Assembly (NCBI RefSeq): GCF_029168945.1
Contig: NC_083604.1
Location: 14,190,812 to 14,254,811 of the forward strand
Length of the DNA: 64,000 nt
Source of the DNA: Cannabis sativa
Lineage: Eukaryota; Streptophyta; Magnoliopsida; Rosales; Cannabaceae
Direction: 5' to 3'
Part shown: piece after piece, positions 23,707-34,411 of the stretch
Position numbering within the stretch: position 1 is the stretch's first letter
Layout of the letters: the number at the start of each line of letters is the position of its first letter
Translations under genes and position numbers: made by a program
The notes under the pieces: model-generated
Database searches by the model: none
What the model was told of the DNA's origin: nothing
What the model saw: the letters and a program-made list of their open reading frames with translations, nothing else

Positions 23707-24492
23707 TATTGCCCCTGATTTTGCCCAATATGCGTGGACCAACAAGACAAGGACACGTGGATCAAACAGCTTAGCATTCAAATTATTTGCTAAGTCTTTA
23801 TGTAATAAGGCAGCATCCGGGACATGCCTCCCGGAGAAGACATAGGGAGCCCCATACGCTCCTGGAAGCCCAAGTAACACTAAGGCATCTCCGCGAGGTG
23901 TCAGGCTTCCCCTGAGCAATCAAGTCGCATTTAATGCCGCATGGGAGGAAGCGTGTTGGGACTGCTACACGCAATATAGTCTGACGGCACAACCCCTAAT
24001 CTGCAGCTACAAAGTAATGATCATTTAAGTCTATCGACGGCTACACTGTGAAGAGTCACATCAGTCAAAAGACAATAAGGACATTCCACATAAAAGCCCT
24101 ACAGCACCTAGGGATTTGACCATGCATTACTCATGGTATATTCATTGGGAATGCCTAACTTTATGGATACTTACAGATACACTTGTACAATAGTTCTGGG
24201 GATCACCCCACCAAAAACACTATAAATACCCCCTCAAAGCTCATTAAATGGGGTCGAGAATCTTGGGTTGCAGAAGAGCAAGAAGAGTAAATACTCACCA
24301 AGAACATTCTCTGTATTTATAAGAGTGAAACACTCACCAAATACATTCTCTGTATTGAATACATCCAGAAATAACAAAGACTCGTGGACTAAGGCTCATT
24401 AACGCCCCAACCACGTAAAAATCCTTCTCTAATTTTCTTACAACTCTCTAAACTCATAATATTTTATCGGTTTCCGAAAACCTCGTTCAACA
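23707..24492 (+). repeat. Element E 5' LTR
   Basis: 786 bp. It starts TATTGCCCCTGATTTTGCCC (the usual TG is now TA) and ends CCTCGTTCAACA. TATAAATA is at 24221-24228. The second family copy J (55810-56597, 788 bp) and the stump at 55349 confirm the borders. Confidence 0.9.
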
Positions 24493-24515
24493 TTTTGGTG
24501 CTTTCATTGAGAGCT
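24493..24515 (+). promoter_or_regulatory. Post-LTR primer-site region of E
   Basis: The 22 bases after the LTR, beginning TTTTGGTGCTTTCATTG, are identical in J (56598 on) and sit where the primer site should be. I could not assign the tRNA with confidence. Confidence 0.55.
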
Positions 24516-24554
24516 GAAGAAAGCTTATGCAAAAATACACTTCACTTTACAAAA

Positions 24555-24625
24555 ATGGTGGAGACTAGAAGTACTCGTCAACCTCGCCCACTAGAAGATG
24601 CTCAAGATCCAAATGAGGAGGATGT
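24555..24625 (+). pseudogene. gag: E gag, first 23 codons (cut by element F)
   Basis: Starts at ATG 24555 (MVETRSTRQPRPLEDAQD...) and is cut after GATGT by copia F; continues at 44868. J (56660 on) has the same start, uninterrupted. The longer frame running to 24725 is an artefact reading into F's LTR. Confidence 0.88.
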
Positions 24626-26535
24626 TTTTGGGTTTTATGCCCTAAATAAAACTCTTTACAATCTGATTAGTTATCAATATAAGAAATTTGAAGTGATTGA
24701 TGTTTGCATGAATTTTACATGCTAATGGTTTAATATGTTTAATATGTTTATTACATTCATACACACAAAATCAGTTAAATCCAGATCATATGTTTATTCA
24801 CAATTACAGTATCGTCAACACAGTGGAATGTGATTGTGATCATATGAATCAAAAGTTTTGGTCCCTGTTTCATCAGTGTTATTGGATTTACAGTAATGTG
24901 ATAATCAGCGATGATGTGTACTTACACTTGGGGTAAGTGTTATGTTCTTTCCAGGACATTAGTAAAGTATACTAGTTTCGAATGTATGGAGTATACATTG
25001 GACTGGACCGATATTGCAACTAAGTTAAGATATTACAAACTTACCGTTATACATATCTTTCCAAGTCAATATCAGTAGTTGATCTTAAGATTAAAAGAAT
25101 CTAAATCCTGATATGCTTAGGCTCAACTCAGGAGTGCTATTCATGTTCTTTGATTTATTAGTTAAGCCTACTTTTGGGTCAGGGTGATACGTATATTTTG
25201 GGAACATGATAGTATGATTGAGTGGGAGTGTTGAACATAAATATGGAATCTATAGCTTCTACTGGTGTATAGAAGTTAAGTGATGATTCCCTTCGAGCTT
25301 AGCAAATAGAATTAAATGGATGAGCTCTTGTTTAACTGACTAATTATTAGATCACTAAACACCATTTACAGGTAGCTAAGTGTTTTAAGGGGCAAAATAC
25401 ATTGAGGGGTGAGAACGGTAAAGAAATCCCATCTCGATGTAAATCATCTATATAGAGGATCTTTAAATCACAATAAGATTATAACAATGGTTAAATGAGA
25501 TAGTATATTGATATCGTGAAACATACAATATGCTCTATATAAGTCTGAGAGTGCAATTCTAAGTTCTAAGAGTGGATTCAACGAAGAATTAATAAGTAGG
25601 AATTTACTTGGTAAATTTGGTTCACTTATTGGAAGCTCAGCATATAGATCCATGGTCCCCATTCTAGTTGAGAAAATTCTGCTTGTAAGACTCATTAATT
25701 GATTCGTGATTGATCAATTATAATTCTAAAGTTAGACTATGTCTAATTTTATGAATTTTCACTAAGCAGGGGTGAAATTGTAAAGAAAAGAGATTCTAGG
25801 TTTATTTATTTATTAATGGACTTTATATGTCTAATTAATAACTAAATTAAATGACAATATTATTTAATAATGTATTTTAGTTATTAAATAATTAGTTTTG
25901 GCATTTAAAAGGTTAGAATTGGAAAATTGGCGTTTTTGAGAAAATAGAGATAAAATTTGATAAAATTGCAAAATTAAGTGAGGCCCATTACAACACCATG
26001 GCCGTCCACTTAAGTTGATTTTTCAAATTCATATTTTCATTATTTTAATGCCAAATAATTCTAAACCTAAACCTAGTAGTTGCCTATAAATAGAAAGTGA
26101 TGGCTCAATCAAATACACATCTTTGAATAGGCCTTTTTGACAGAATTTTCTCTCTTCAGAAAACTGAGCCTTCCCCACTTTCTACACCTTGGCCGAAACC
26201 CTCTCTCTTTTCTTCTTCATCTTTTTCGTGACCCTAGTGAAAGAGTAAGTGCCCACACACAGCAAGCAGTAACTCAATCATAGATTGGAAGACTGTGAAG
26301 GATCAAAACTTGAAGAAGAAGGATATTCGGGCTTAGATCTTGATTACACTCTGCTACAGAAAGGAATCAAGGGTTAGAGATCTGAGTGGAAGGAGACATT
26401 AATTCCGCTGCATCAATGTAAGATTTTCTTAATATTATATGTGTTTATTTTATCGTTTTAGAAAGTTCTTATTTAGGATGTTTAAACAACATACTTGTGA
26501 GTAGATCTAAGATCCTGGTAAAATAATTTCCAACA
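24626..26535 (+). repeat. Element F 5' LTR
   Basis: Starts TTTTGGGTTTTATGCCC (second base mutated from TG to TT) and ends ATTTCCAACA. TATAAATA is at 26085-26092. The leader exon from there to the GTAAGA donor at 26418 has no ATG downstream of the expected start site. Confidence 0.92.
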
Positions 26536-26537
26536 AC

Positions 26538-26549
26538 TGGCCTCAGAGC
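26538..26549 (+). promoter_or_regulatory. Primer binding site of F (variant)
   Basis: TGGCCTCAGAGC, the same two-base variant as in B and G. Confidence 0.8.
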
Positions 26550-29500
26550 CATGGTAATTGATTTAATTACATGAATTTGGACTTTAAAACGATTGTTTGT
26601 TTGTTTTTGGATGGTATCATGTTGTATTGAGTGTTATTTGATGATTGATTGATGTTTATAAATTTTTGTGAAAAATAATTGTGATTTTGTTTCTGGAATT
26701 ATTTTTATTGGATAGTATGGAAAAAATTAAGCAAGTTAGCCTTTTACAGAACTCAATTTGGATTTTATTTGAATTAGTTATGAATTTTTGAAGATTTGAA
26801 AAAATCGGGGCTGTGCTGAATTTTTTCTGCGATCGCAGAACTGTCCGTACAGTTCACAATTTTTTCGTTTTTGTTCGATTTTTCATGCTTTTTCATGGAA
26901 TTAACTTCCGATTTTTTGTATGGTTTTGTATATATACTATTACTATTCCTAATTAAATTCTAATTATCATTTTGAATTAATTTTATATTTTTAAAATTTA
27001 ATTCAAGATATTAGTGTAATTTGAATTTGAATAGAATTAGTATCTATCTTCTTGCTTAAAAATCTATCTTATTTTTAAATTTGATTATATTTTATCTTAT
27101 TTTTAAATTTAAGGTCAGATTTTTTATATTTTTTTTTTTTAAAAATTAAATCTTTTTAGATATTTTGACCTTATTTAAATTTAAAATAAGATATTTATAA
27201 TCATGTAATTTTAAATAGATGTAAGATATTTTGCTAACTTTTAAATTTTGTTATTTTATTTATTTAAATTAAATTTAAAATCTGATAAGATATTTCATTT
27301 ATCTTTTCTAATTTTTATTTAATTTTTATTTTTAAAATAACATTTAATTTTTAAAAGTAGTTAGCAAATTTTTGAAATGATATTTAGGTTGGTTGAAACC
27401 TAATTTTTTAAAATAGTAGGTTTAATTTTAAATATTTATTTTTTAAATAATTTCGAAATTTAAATTTTTTTTTATTTCCGAAATTAAATATTTTTTTTAG
27501 AATTTTATTTTTCGAAAATTAAAATATTTTTTATTTAATTATTTATTTTTCGAAATTATTTATTTAAAATTAAATAAATCATACTTCCAACTATCCAGCT
27601 AACCTTGTTGCAGGAGTATGTGGTTTTAGCTTGTATGTAAGTTTTTAAAACCTATTATTACTTGATTGCAAATAGCCATGGTTACTTTTTGCTAGATCTA
27701 ATGATCTGATGGCTCCCTTGGTCAAGTTAATAATTTGTAACAGGTAAAATTTTACAATCTTCTTTCATCTGTGTATGACCTAGCAACATGATAGGATCCA
27801 TCCAAAGTGTGCCTGTGTGAGCCTATATGTTTATTTTGTTTTAACATAGATACATATTGGACCTATTCAATTAATAACAGTTATTTATTTTAAGGTTAAA
27901 TTCCTCTCTTTTGGGCCTTGTGTGAGAGTTGGGAGCCATAGAAGTGGGTACGACATACTGAACCCAGCACTCCCTCACATTAACTACCCCAATTGTGAAG
28001 GCCCATTTGCCTGATTTAAATAACTGTACTAGGTTAATTATATTAGTTTGACCTAATAAAATTGAATTAGCAACATAATTAACTTTTAAAATATATGAAA
28101 TTTATTTTCATTTTAATATTTTAAAGTTAATTTTAAGAAAAACACTTTTAGTTTAGATATTTTTTCTAGACAAACTATTTGTATTTTTCTTGTATTTAAT
28201 TAAATATAGAATTTTAACTAACTAAGATTCTTTTTGGAGCTTATTTAATTAAATATTCCTATTTAAGTTATAAATTAGTTGTATCAACTAATTTTTCTTA
28301 TCTAACTTAAATTTGAATATTTGATTTAAATTTTAAATCAAGTTGAGGAATCCTAGGCATTAGTTATTAAAGATTCTTAAGATATTTTTAAGTTAATATC
28401 TTTTCGAATATTAACTTAAAATGGAATATTTTAGATATTTTTTAGGTTAATATCTTTTCGAATATTAACTTAAAAAGATATCTTCAAATTAAGTGGTTAC
28501 AACTTAATTTTTGATATTTAATTAAATCTAAATTTGAAATTATTTAAGTTTTAGATTTTTTTTTCTATATAACTTAAATTAGATATTTTTTAAATTTTTT
28601 TGAAAAGATACTTAGTCAAATAAGATATTTTCTAGATAGTAATTTCTAGACTACTTATTATTTCTAATATTTAAATAGGAAAATTATACTTTGTGAAATT
28701 AATTATTTAAATAATTAATTTTGGTACAATTTTATTAAGTATATTTTTTCCTAGTATTAAATAGAAATTAATAATTAAGCCTTCTCTACACTTAATTATT
28801 ATTTCTTGAATTTAATACATTTAATTAACTTGAAGAATCTAAATATCTAAGTTGATTTTCATCATGATACTTAAATATTTATTGATTTTTCATGACACTT
28901 AGTTAAATAGAAAATTATTTTTAGGTTGAAATTTAATTTTTCAACTTTAAATTTAAATAATTTTCAATATATATATTTTTCTTTATTTTATTAATCAATT
29001 TCGAAATTTGCATTTTATTAATGCAATATTTTCGAATTTTTTATTTTGAAAAATAGATTGAGTTGTAAATTAATTATTTATTTTAATTAATTCTTGGACC
29101 AACTACAATCAATGATTTTTTCATTTAATTGATTAATTTAAAATAAATGAATTTAAAATATATATATATTATTAGAAATTGAATTAACTAGTCAAAAGAA
29201 TATCTAGATAGGTGATATTTTTGCTTGAAGTATTTCTTTTCTATTTTTATTATTTTCCAAAATTGTATTTACTTTAAATTTTCGAACCCAATAAATATAT
29301 TCTCAAAGGAAATTTTTCAGTTGCTAATTATTTATTTAATTCAACTTAAATTAATTTCCTTAATATTTATATTTAAGATTATTACTAAGATGGAAATAAT
29401 TAATTTTATTTCAATCACCATCTAAGTATAATTTTATAAATATTATATTAAATTCTTATTTTTGAATTTTAATTCTTAATTTAGAATTTAATGAGATTTA

Positions 29501-30082
29501 TTTATTAGAATAATAAAGAAAATACATTTTAAATAATGAGCTTTATTATTATTAAGATATTCGATCTCCATTGTGGGTTTTACACCGCGTTTGTTTTAGT
29601 GAGTAATCCTCCCTAATGGAGGAACGTTCATTAGCAATTTCGCACCATTTAATCTCGCATGATAAGTGGTTTGTAAGTGTTTTATATGGTATAGATCACC
29701 CTAATGGTGGCGACCATATTTGACTTGCAAATTGCGAAACAATGGTAGAAGCTCATGAGATAGAATAGCCTTGACTCTCGCCTAAACGGGACAACGCTGG
29801 ATTCCAATCTTGATCGAATAAAAGTTTGCTAGAATGTTTAACATTTTAGATGAGCTGACAACTCTATTCAATGGATGGTAGCTTTGACTCTCGCCTAAAC
29901 GGGACACTGATATCAGTTTGTTGAAAACCTTGGAAATTATTTAGGATTCAATTTTTAAGTATTTTCTCATATCATTCCTACTTGCTATGTGCTTATAATT
30001 TCTGAATTGATTTTGTGTGTTAAACCATTATTAATTTCTATTTGTTGATTTCTATTATTTTGTAGTATCCTGTTTTGTCAAA
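26550..30082 (+). other. Untranslated leader of F (no gene)
   Basis: AT-rich, no coding capacity. It holds the branched stem-loop at 27912-28005. The twin-hairpin block has stems 29608-29612/29618-29622 and 29695-29700/29706-29711. The two 20-bp repeats are at 29773-29792 and 29886-29905. A predicted splice acceptor TTTTGTAG ends at 30065, 17 nt before the gag ATG. Confidence 0.8.
27912..28005 (+). other. Conserved branched stem-loop (F)
   Basis: TGGGCCTT/AAGGCCCA outer stem; inner GTGTGAG 27920-27926 with CTCACAT 27974-27980, so the first inner pair is a G.T wobble. It is intermediate between the G-C of B and the A-T of A. Confidence 0.65.
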
Positions 30083-30943
30083 ATGAATCCCATGTTATCA
30101 TTGTTGACTGAAAACAAGCTGAATGGATCTAACTTTAATAAATGGAATGAGAACATAAATATTGCTCTCATAGGAGAAAGTGCCTTGTTTGTTTTAACTG
30201 AGCCGTCACCTGAAGTGCCTGGGGACAATGCTTCCAAAGCTGTGAAAGAAAAGTATGAGCGTTGGCAGAAAGCAAATGACAAAGCTCTATACTTTATGCT
30301 TTCTAGCATGGTTGACACCCTCAAAACTCGGTTTTCTAAAACTGAGAAGGCTGTTGAAGTTATGACGAAGTTAAATGAGCTATTCGGTAAGGCATCGCTT
30401 CAGTCACGCTTTGACGCGACTAAGAAGTATATTAATACACGGATGGAACCTCATCAAAACGTGCGTGATCATGTTCTCCTCATGTCCAGTTATTTCCAAG
30501 AAGCCCAGGATCATGGTGCTGAAATGGACAGTGCTACTCAAGTTAGTCTTATCTTGAATAGCCTGACTCCAGCATTTCTACCATATACATCAAATTATGT
30601 CATGAATAAGAAGGAAATTGACTTTCATGAATTAGTCAATGACCTTCAAACTTATGAAAATTTGATTGGAGGACCCAAGAAGAAAGGGAGTAAACATCAC
30701 AATCCTGGGAATGGTAATGGGACGATAAAACCTGAAGAAAATGTTGCCTCTGCTTCAAAGCCCAAATCGAAGAAGAAGTGGAAGAACACCAAGAAGCGAA
30801 CAAAAGCCATGAAAAAGGCTGCTCCTTCTGGTGATGCTACACTTAAAGGAAAGTGTTTCCACTGCAATGAGAAAGGTCATTGGAAACCCCAGTGTCCTAA
30901 ACTTCTTGCAAAGAAACAAGGTATTTCAAATTATAAACTTTAA
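30083..30943 (+). CDS. gag: Copia Gag, intact (element F)
   Basis: 286 residues, no stop or frameshift. It is the nucleocapsid/particle protein of a Ty1/copia element. Residues 1 to about 200 form the copia gag domain (MNPMLSLLTENKLNGSNFNKW at the N-terminus). A Lys-rich basic stretch spans about 224-257, and one CCHC zinc knuckle 258-271 (CFHCNEKGHWKPQC) binds RNA. ATG 30083 is the first ATG after the predicted leader acceptor. The stop follows seven codons of intron-like sequence (donor GT at 30921), so Gag is made from RNA that keeps this intron. No functional pol follows. It closely resembles the broken gag of A. Its intactness beside dead pol suggests it could act alone or supply Gag in trans. 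Confidence 0.92.
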   Translation: MNPMLSLLTENKLNGSNFNKWNENINIALIGESALFVLTEPSPEVPGDNASKAVKEKYERWQKANDKALYFMLSSMVDTLKTRFSKTEKAVEVMTKLNELFGKASLQSRFDATKKYINTRMEPHQNVRDHVLLMSSYFQEAQDHGAEMDSATQVSLILNSLTPAFLPYTSNYVMNKKEIDFHELVNDLQTYENLIGGPKKKGSKHHNPGNGNGTIKPEENVASASKPKSKKKWKNTKKRTKAMKKAAPSGDATLKGKCFHCNEKGHWKPQCPKLLAKKQGISNYKL

Positions 30944-31019
30944 GAGTTTAGTGAATTGTTATCCAAATGGATTGATGATTCTGGACTAACTTTGTTTATT
31001 TGTTTTCTTCTTCTAATAG
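30921..31019 (+). other. Predicted intron at the gag end (F)
   Basis: AAACAAG|GTATTT donor and TTCTTCTTCTAATAG acceptor, 99 nt, matching the 94-nt intron of A. Spliced RNA would leave the gag frame for pol, but a stop comes within a few codons in this copy. Confidence 0.55.
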
Positions 31020-32515
31020 GCCAAGTTACTTGAACTCAATTGAGTTGGATCAGAAAGCTAGAATAAAGGGTGAAATCGTCAAGATGAAGATGAAGCTCTT
31101 CAATTTTTGAATTAATTGTTTTAGTTTAAAGACAATTTGGATTTCAAATTTTAGTTAGGGATATTTATCCCTGTTTCTCTCATATTGTTGCAATACATTT
31201 TTTTTTAATATTAATAAAGTTTTTTTCGAAATTCCCTATTGCAATTAATGAGATTGAGCTTGATTTAATTTATCTTCATCAATTATTACCACATTATATT
31301 TGTATGACTGTATGTGTAAGTGTTTTTATTATTGATGCAAATTCTATAATATTTACAACTCTTCATAGAGTTATATTAAATAAACAATAGAAATTATTTC
31401 TATGTTTATCAATAATTGTTAATTCTCATACAATTATTAAGAATTTGTTTAATAAAAGGATCTTATGATCTGATAGGGGTGGAGAAAAGTTAAGAAAACT
31501 ATGCAGTTCAACGATCTTTTATATCTAATGAACTCTGGATAGTATTCAACTCCACATAAACTCTATCACACTAAGAGAATCATGATCTTTACAACCTTTA
31601 GGGGTGGATCATAATCTCTATAAACTTAGGGGTGGAGGTTATCCATAGTACCCTACATGTATATTCTTAGGGGTGGAGTCCATTCCACAATTCCCTATGA
31701 AACACATATCTTGTTTAAACATGGAAGTAATATAATGAGTCAGCTATTGTCAATATAAATTCTTGATCTTGATTGTATGTTCCATTTCGATTTTACTGTT
31801 GTAAGTAAAAGTTTGATACCTTTGAAAGTTCTTTGTTAAAGTTTCACACTACCTTAATTGAGTGGGAGAATTTTAAAGTTCTATACCCATCTTCATTAGG
31901 TTGATAATTGTGATAGGTACTTAAGAACACTACTGAAAAGAAAATCTAACCATTCACATGGATAGGTATAGCTTATCAGAATTATGAGAATAAGATAAAG
32001 AACTCTAGTTCAGTCCATTCGAATGACTTGAACTTAGAATTCTTAATCCTCATAAAATTTGATGGTATCTTAATTTTGATTACTTTATCTCTGGCATGTA
32101 TTTTTCACTTCAAATACTAGTCTGCTATGTTGATGACTTAGTCTTGACTTAAAGTTTCAGACTAGTACAAAAGTCACAACTAGGTAACTCTCTAAAAAAT
32201 CAGAGGTTAAAAGTATTATTTAACCAGACATCTGCTATTGAGTGGGAGCTATCTGATATGTAATCAAATAGGGAACATTAGAAGATATTCAAGAAGGATT
32301 TATGAAAGTGATCTATATGTTAGATATTAAGGAACTGTGTATCAGTTTTCCTTGTATCTCACCATCTAATTTCGATTTATATGAGATGGTGCTTACTTTG
32401 GGGGTGGAGGAATTATTGTATAATAATTCAAGCTCTACCAGAGAAGAACTATAACTTGGTCTATTCGAAAATACCAGAAAGTTATATCACTGAAAAAAAG
32501 TCTACACTGTATTAT
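31020..32515 (+). pseudogene. Eroded pol remnants of F (left of G)
   Basis: No frame survives. Integrase-like DNA is at 31474-31520, parallel to A 5436-5480. RNase H-like DNA (GGGGGTGGAGGAAT) lies near 32385-32415. Several TTAGGGGTGGA copies lie between. It resumes at 42714 on the other side of element G. Confidence 0.7.
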
Positions 32516-34398
32516 TGTTGGAAATTATTTTACCAGGATCTTAGATCTACTCACAAGTATGTTTATTAACACCCTAAATATGAACTTTCTAAAACGATGA
32601 AATAAACACATATAAAGTTTAGGAAACCTTACATTGGGTGCAGCGAAATAATATGACTCCTTCCGTTCAGATATCTAGCCCTTGATTCCTTTCTGTAGCA
32701 GAGCATTATCAATATCTGAACCTGGATCTCTTTCTCTGAATCTTTGATGCTGAAACTCCTCTGCTGATGATCTTTCTTCACGATCTTCCTCACTATGATT
32801 GAGGTATCACTAGATGTGTGTGGGCACTACTCATACACTAAGAAATTTTGAAATTTCAATGGAAGAGAAAGAAGAAGTGTCAGCTAAAGATAGGGAGAGA
32901 GAATGCTCAGTTTTTCTGAATCAGAAAGTCTGAAGAAAAGTGTTATTTTTTTGAAGCCTTCACTATCTATTTATAGCATTCCACTAGGGTTAGATTTGAA
33001 TTATATGGCATTAAAATAATGAAAAAATCAATTTAAAACACACACAATAGGTGGCCGGCCATGCCTTAGTGGATTGGGCCTTGGGCTTTGCAATTTTAAC
33101 ACCTTTTGTATCTGATTTTCTCAAAAATGCCAATTTCCTAATTCAACCATTTAAATGCCAATTCTAACTATTTAATAAGTATAAATAATTATTAAATAAT
33201 ATTGTCATTTATCATATTTATTAATTAAACCATACAAAGTATCATAATTAACAAATATGCCCCTATAAACTCTTTCTTTACAATTTCGCCCTTACTTAGT
33301 GAAAAATTCACAAATAGACATAGTCTAATTCGTGAATTATAATTGATTAATCAAAACCAATTACATGAGTCTTACAAGCAATATTATCTCAACTAGTGGG
33401 GGGACCATGGGTCTATATAACCGAGCTTCCAATAAGTAGATCAAGAATTTAGCACTAAAATTCACTAACTTATTAATTCTTCGTTGAATCCACGCATAGA
33501 ACTTAGAATTGCACTCTCAGTATATAGAATGCTCTATATGTTCCACCATATAGATACATCATTAGTTATCCATTGTTATAATCCTAATGTGATCACTGAT
33601 CCTCTATATGAATGATCTACACTGTAAAGGGATTAAATTACCGTTACACCCTACAATGTATTTATTCCTTAAAACACTTGACCCCGTATAAATGATATTT
33701 CAGCTTATGTGAAATGAGTACTCCACCATTTATGTTCGTTTGGTCAAGCTCGAAGGAGATCATCCTTTGCTTACTATTCGCCAGATAGAAGCTATAGATT
33801 CCATGTTTATGCTAGCGCTCCCACTCAATTGCACTACCGTGTTCCCAAAATGTACGTATCACCCTGACCTAAAAGTAGGCTTAACTAACAAATCAAAGAA
33901 CACGAATAGCCTTTCAAGATTGAGCCTAATCATATCAGGATTAAGATCATTTGATCTAGGATCAACTAGGCGATATTGACTTGAATAGATATTACGGTAA
34001 GTTTAATAAATCTAAGTCAAAGTTCAATATCGGTCCCTTCCGATGCATACTCCATGCATCCAACCTGAGCTTTACTTTAACCAATGCTCTGGAAAGAACA
34101 TAGCACTTCTCCAAATGCAAGTAAACTCTGTTGTAGATTATCATATCAGTAAAACCCTATGTCTGATAAATCTAGGAAACTTTATTCACATAGTCATGTT
34201 TACTTTCCAATGTGTTGACGGCACAATAAACAGGATCAAGTATGTGAAAAGGGTTTCAGATGAATTTATACATTATGTACATATAATCATGAAATAAATC
34301 ATGTGAACCATGCAACATTAAATGTTATTTCTGATCTATATTAATAAGTAAATCTGATTATATTGAAATGAGTTTTATTTAGGGCATAAAACCCAACA
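32516..34398 (-). repeat. Element G 3' LTR
   Basis: 1883 bp, B-like. TATAAATA on the minus strand at 32975-32968. It contains an 84-codon frame (34043-34297) and a 79-codon frame (33740-33979) that recur only because the other LTR is a copy. Confidence 0.92.
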
Positions 34399-34411
34399 AA
34401 CTCCCACTTGC
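34399..34411 (-). promoter_or_regulatory. Polypurine tract of G
   Basis: Minus-strand GCAAGTGGGAGTT abutting the 3' LTR. Confidence 0.82.

Noticed and set aside
24495..24725. 76-codon frame starting in the gypsy leader
   Set aside because: It crosses the insertion junction at 24625/24626 and ends in copia LTR, so it is chimeric.
33740..34297. 79- and 84-codon frames in G's LTR, repeated at 42049-42607
   Set aside because: LTR U3 sequence duplicated by the other LTR; no domain or coding signal.
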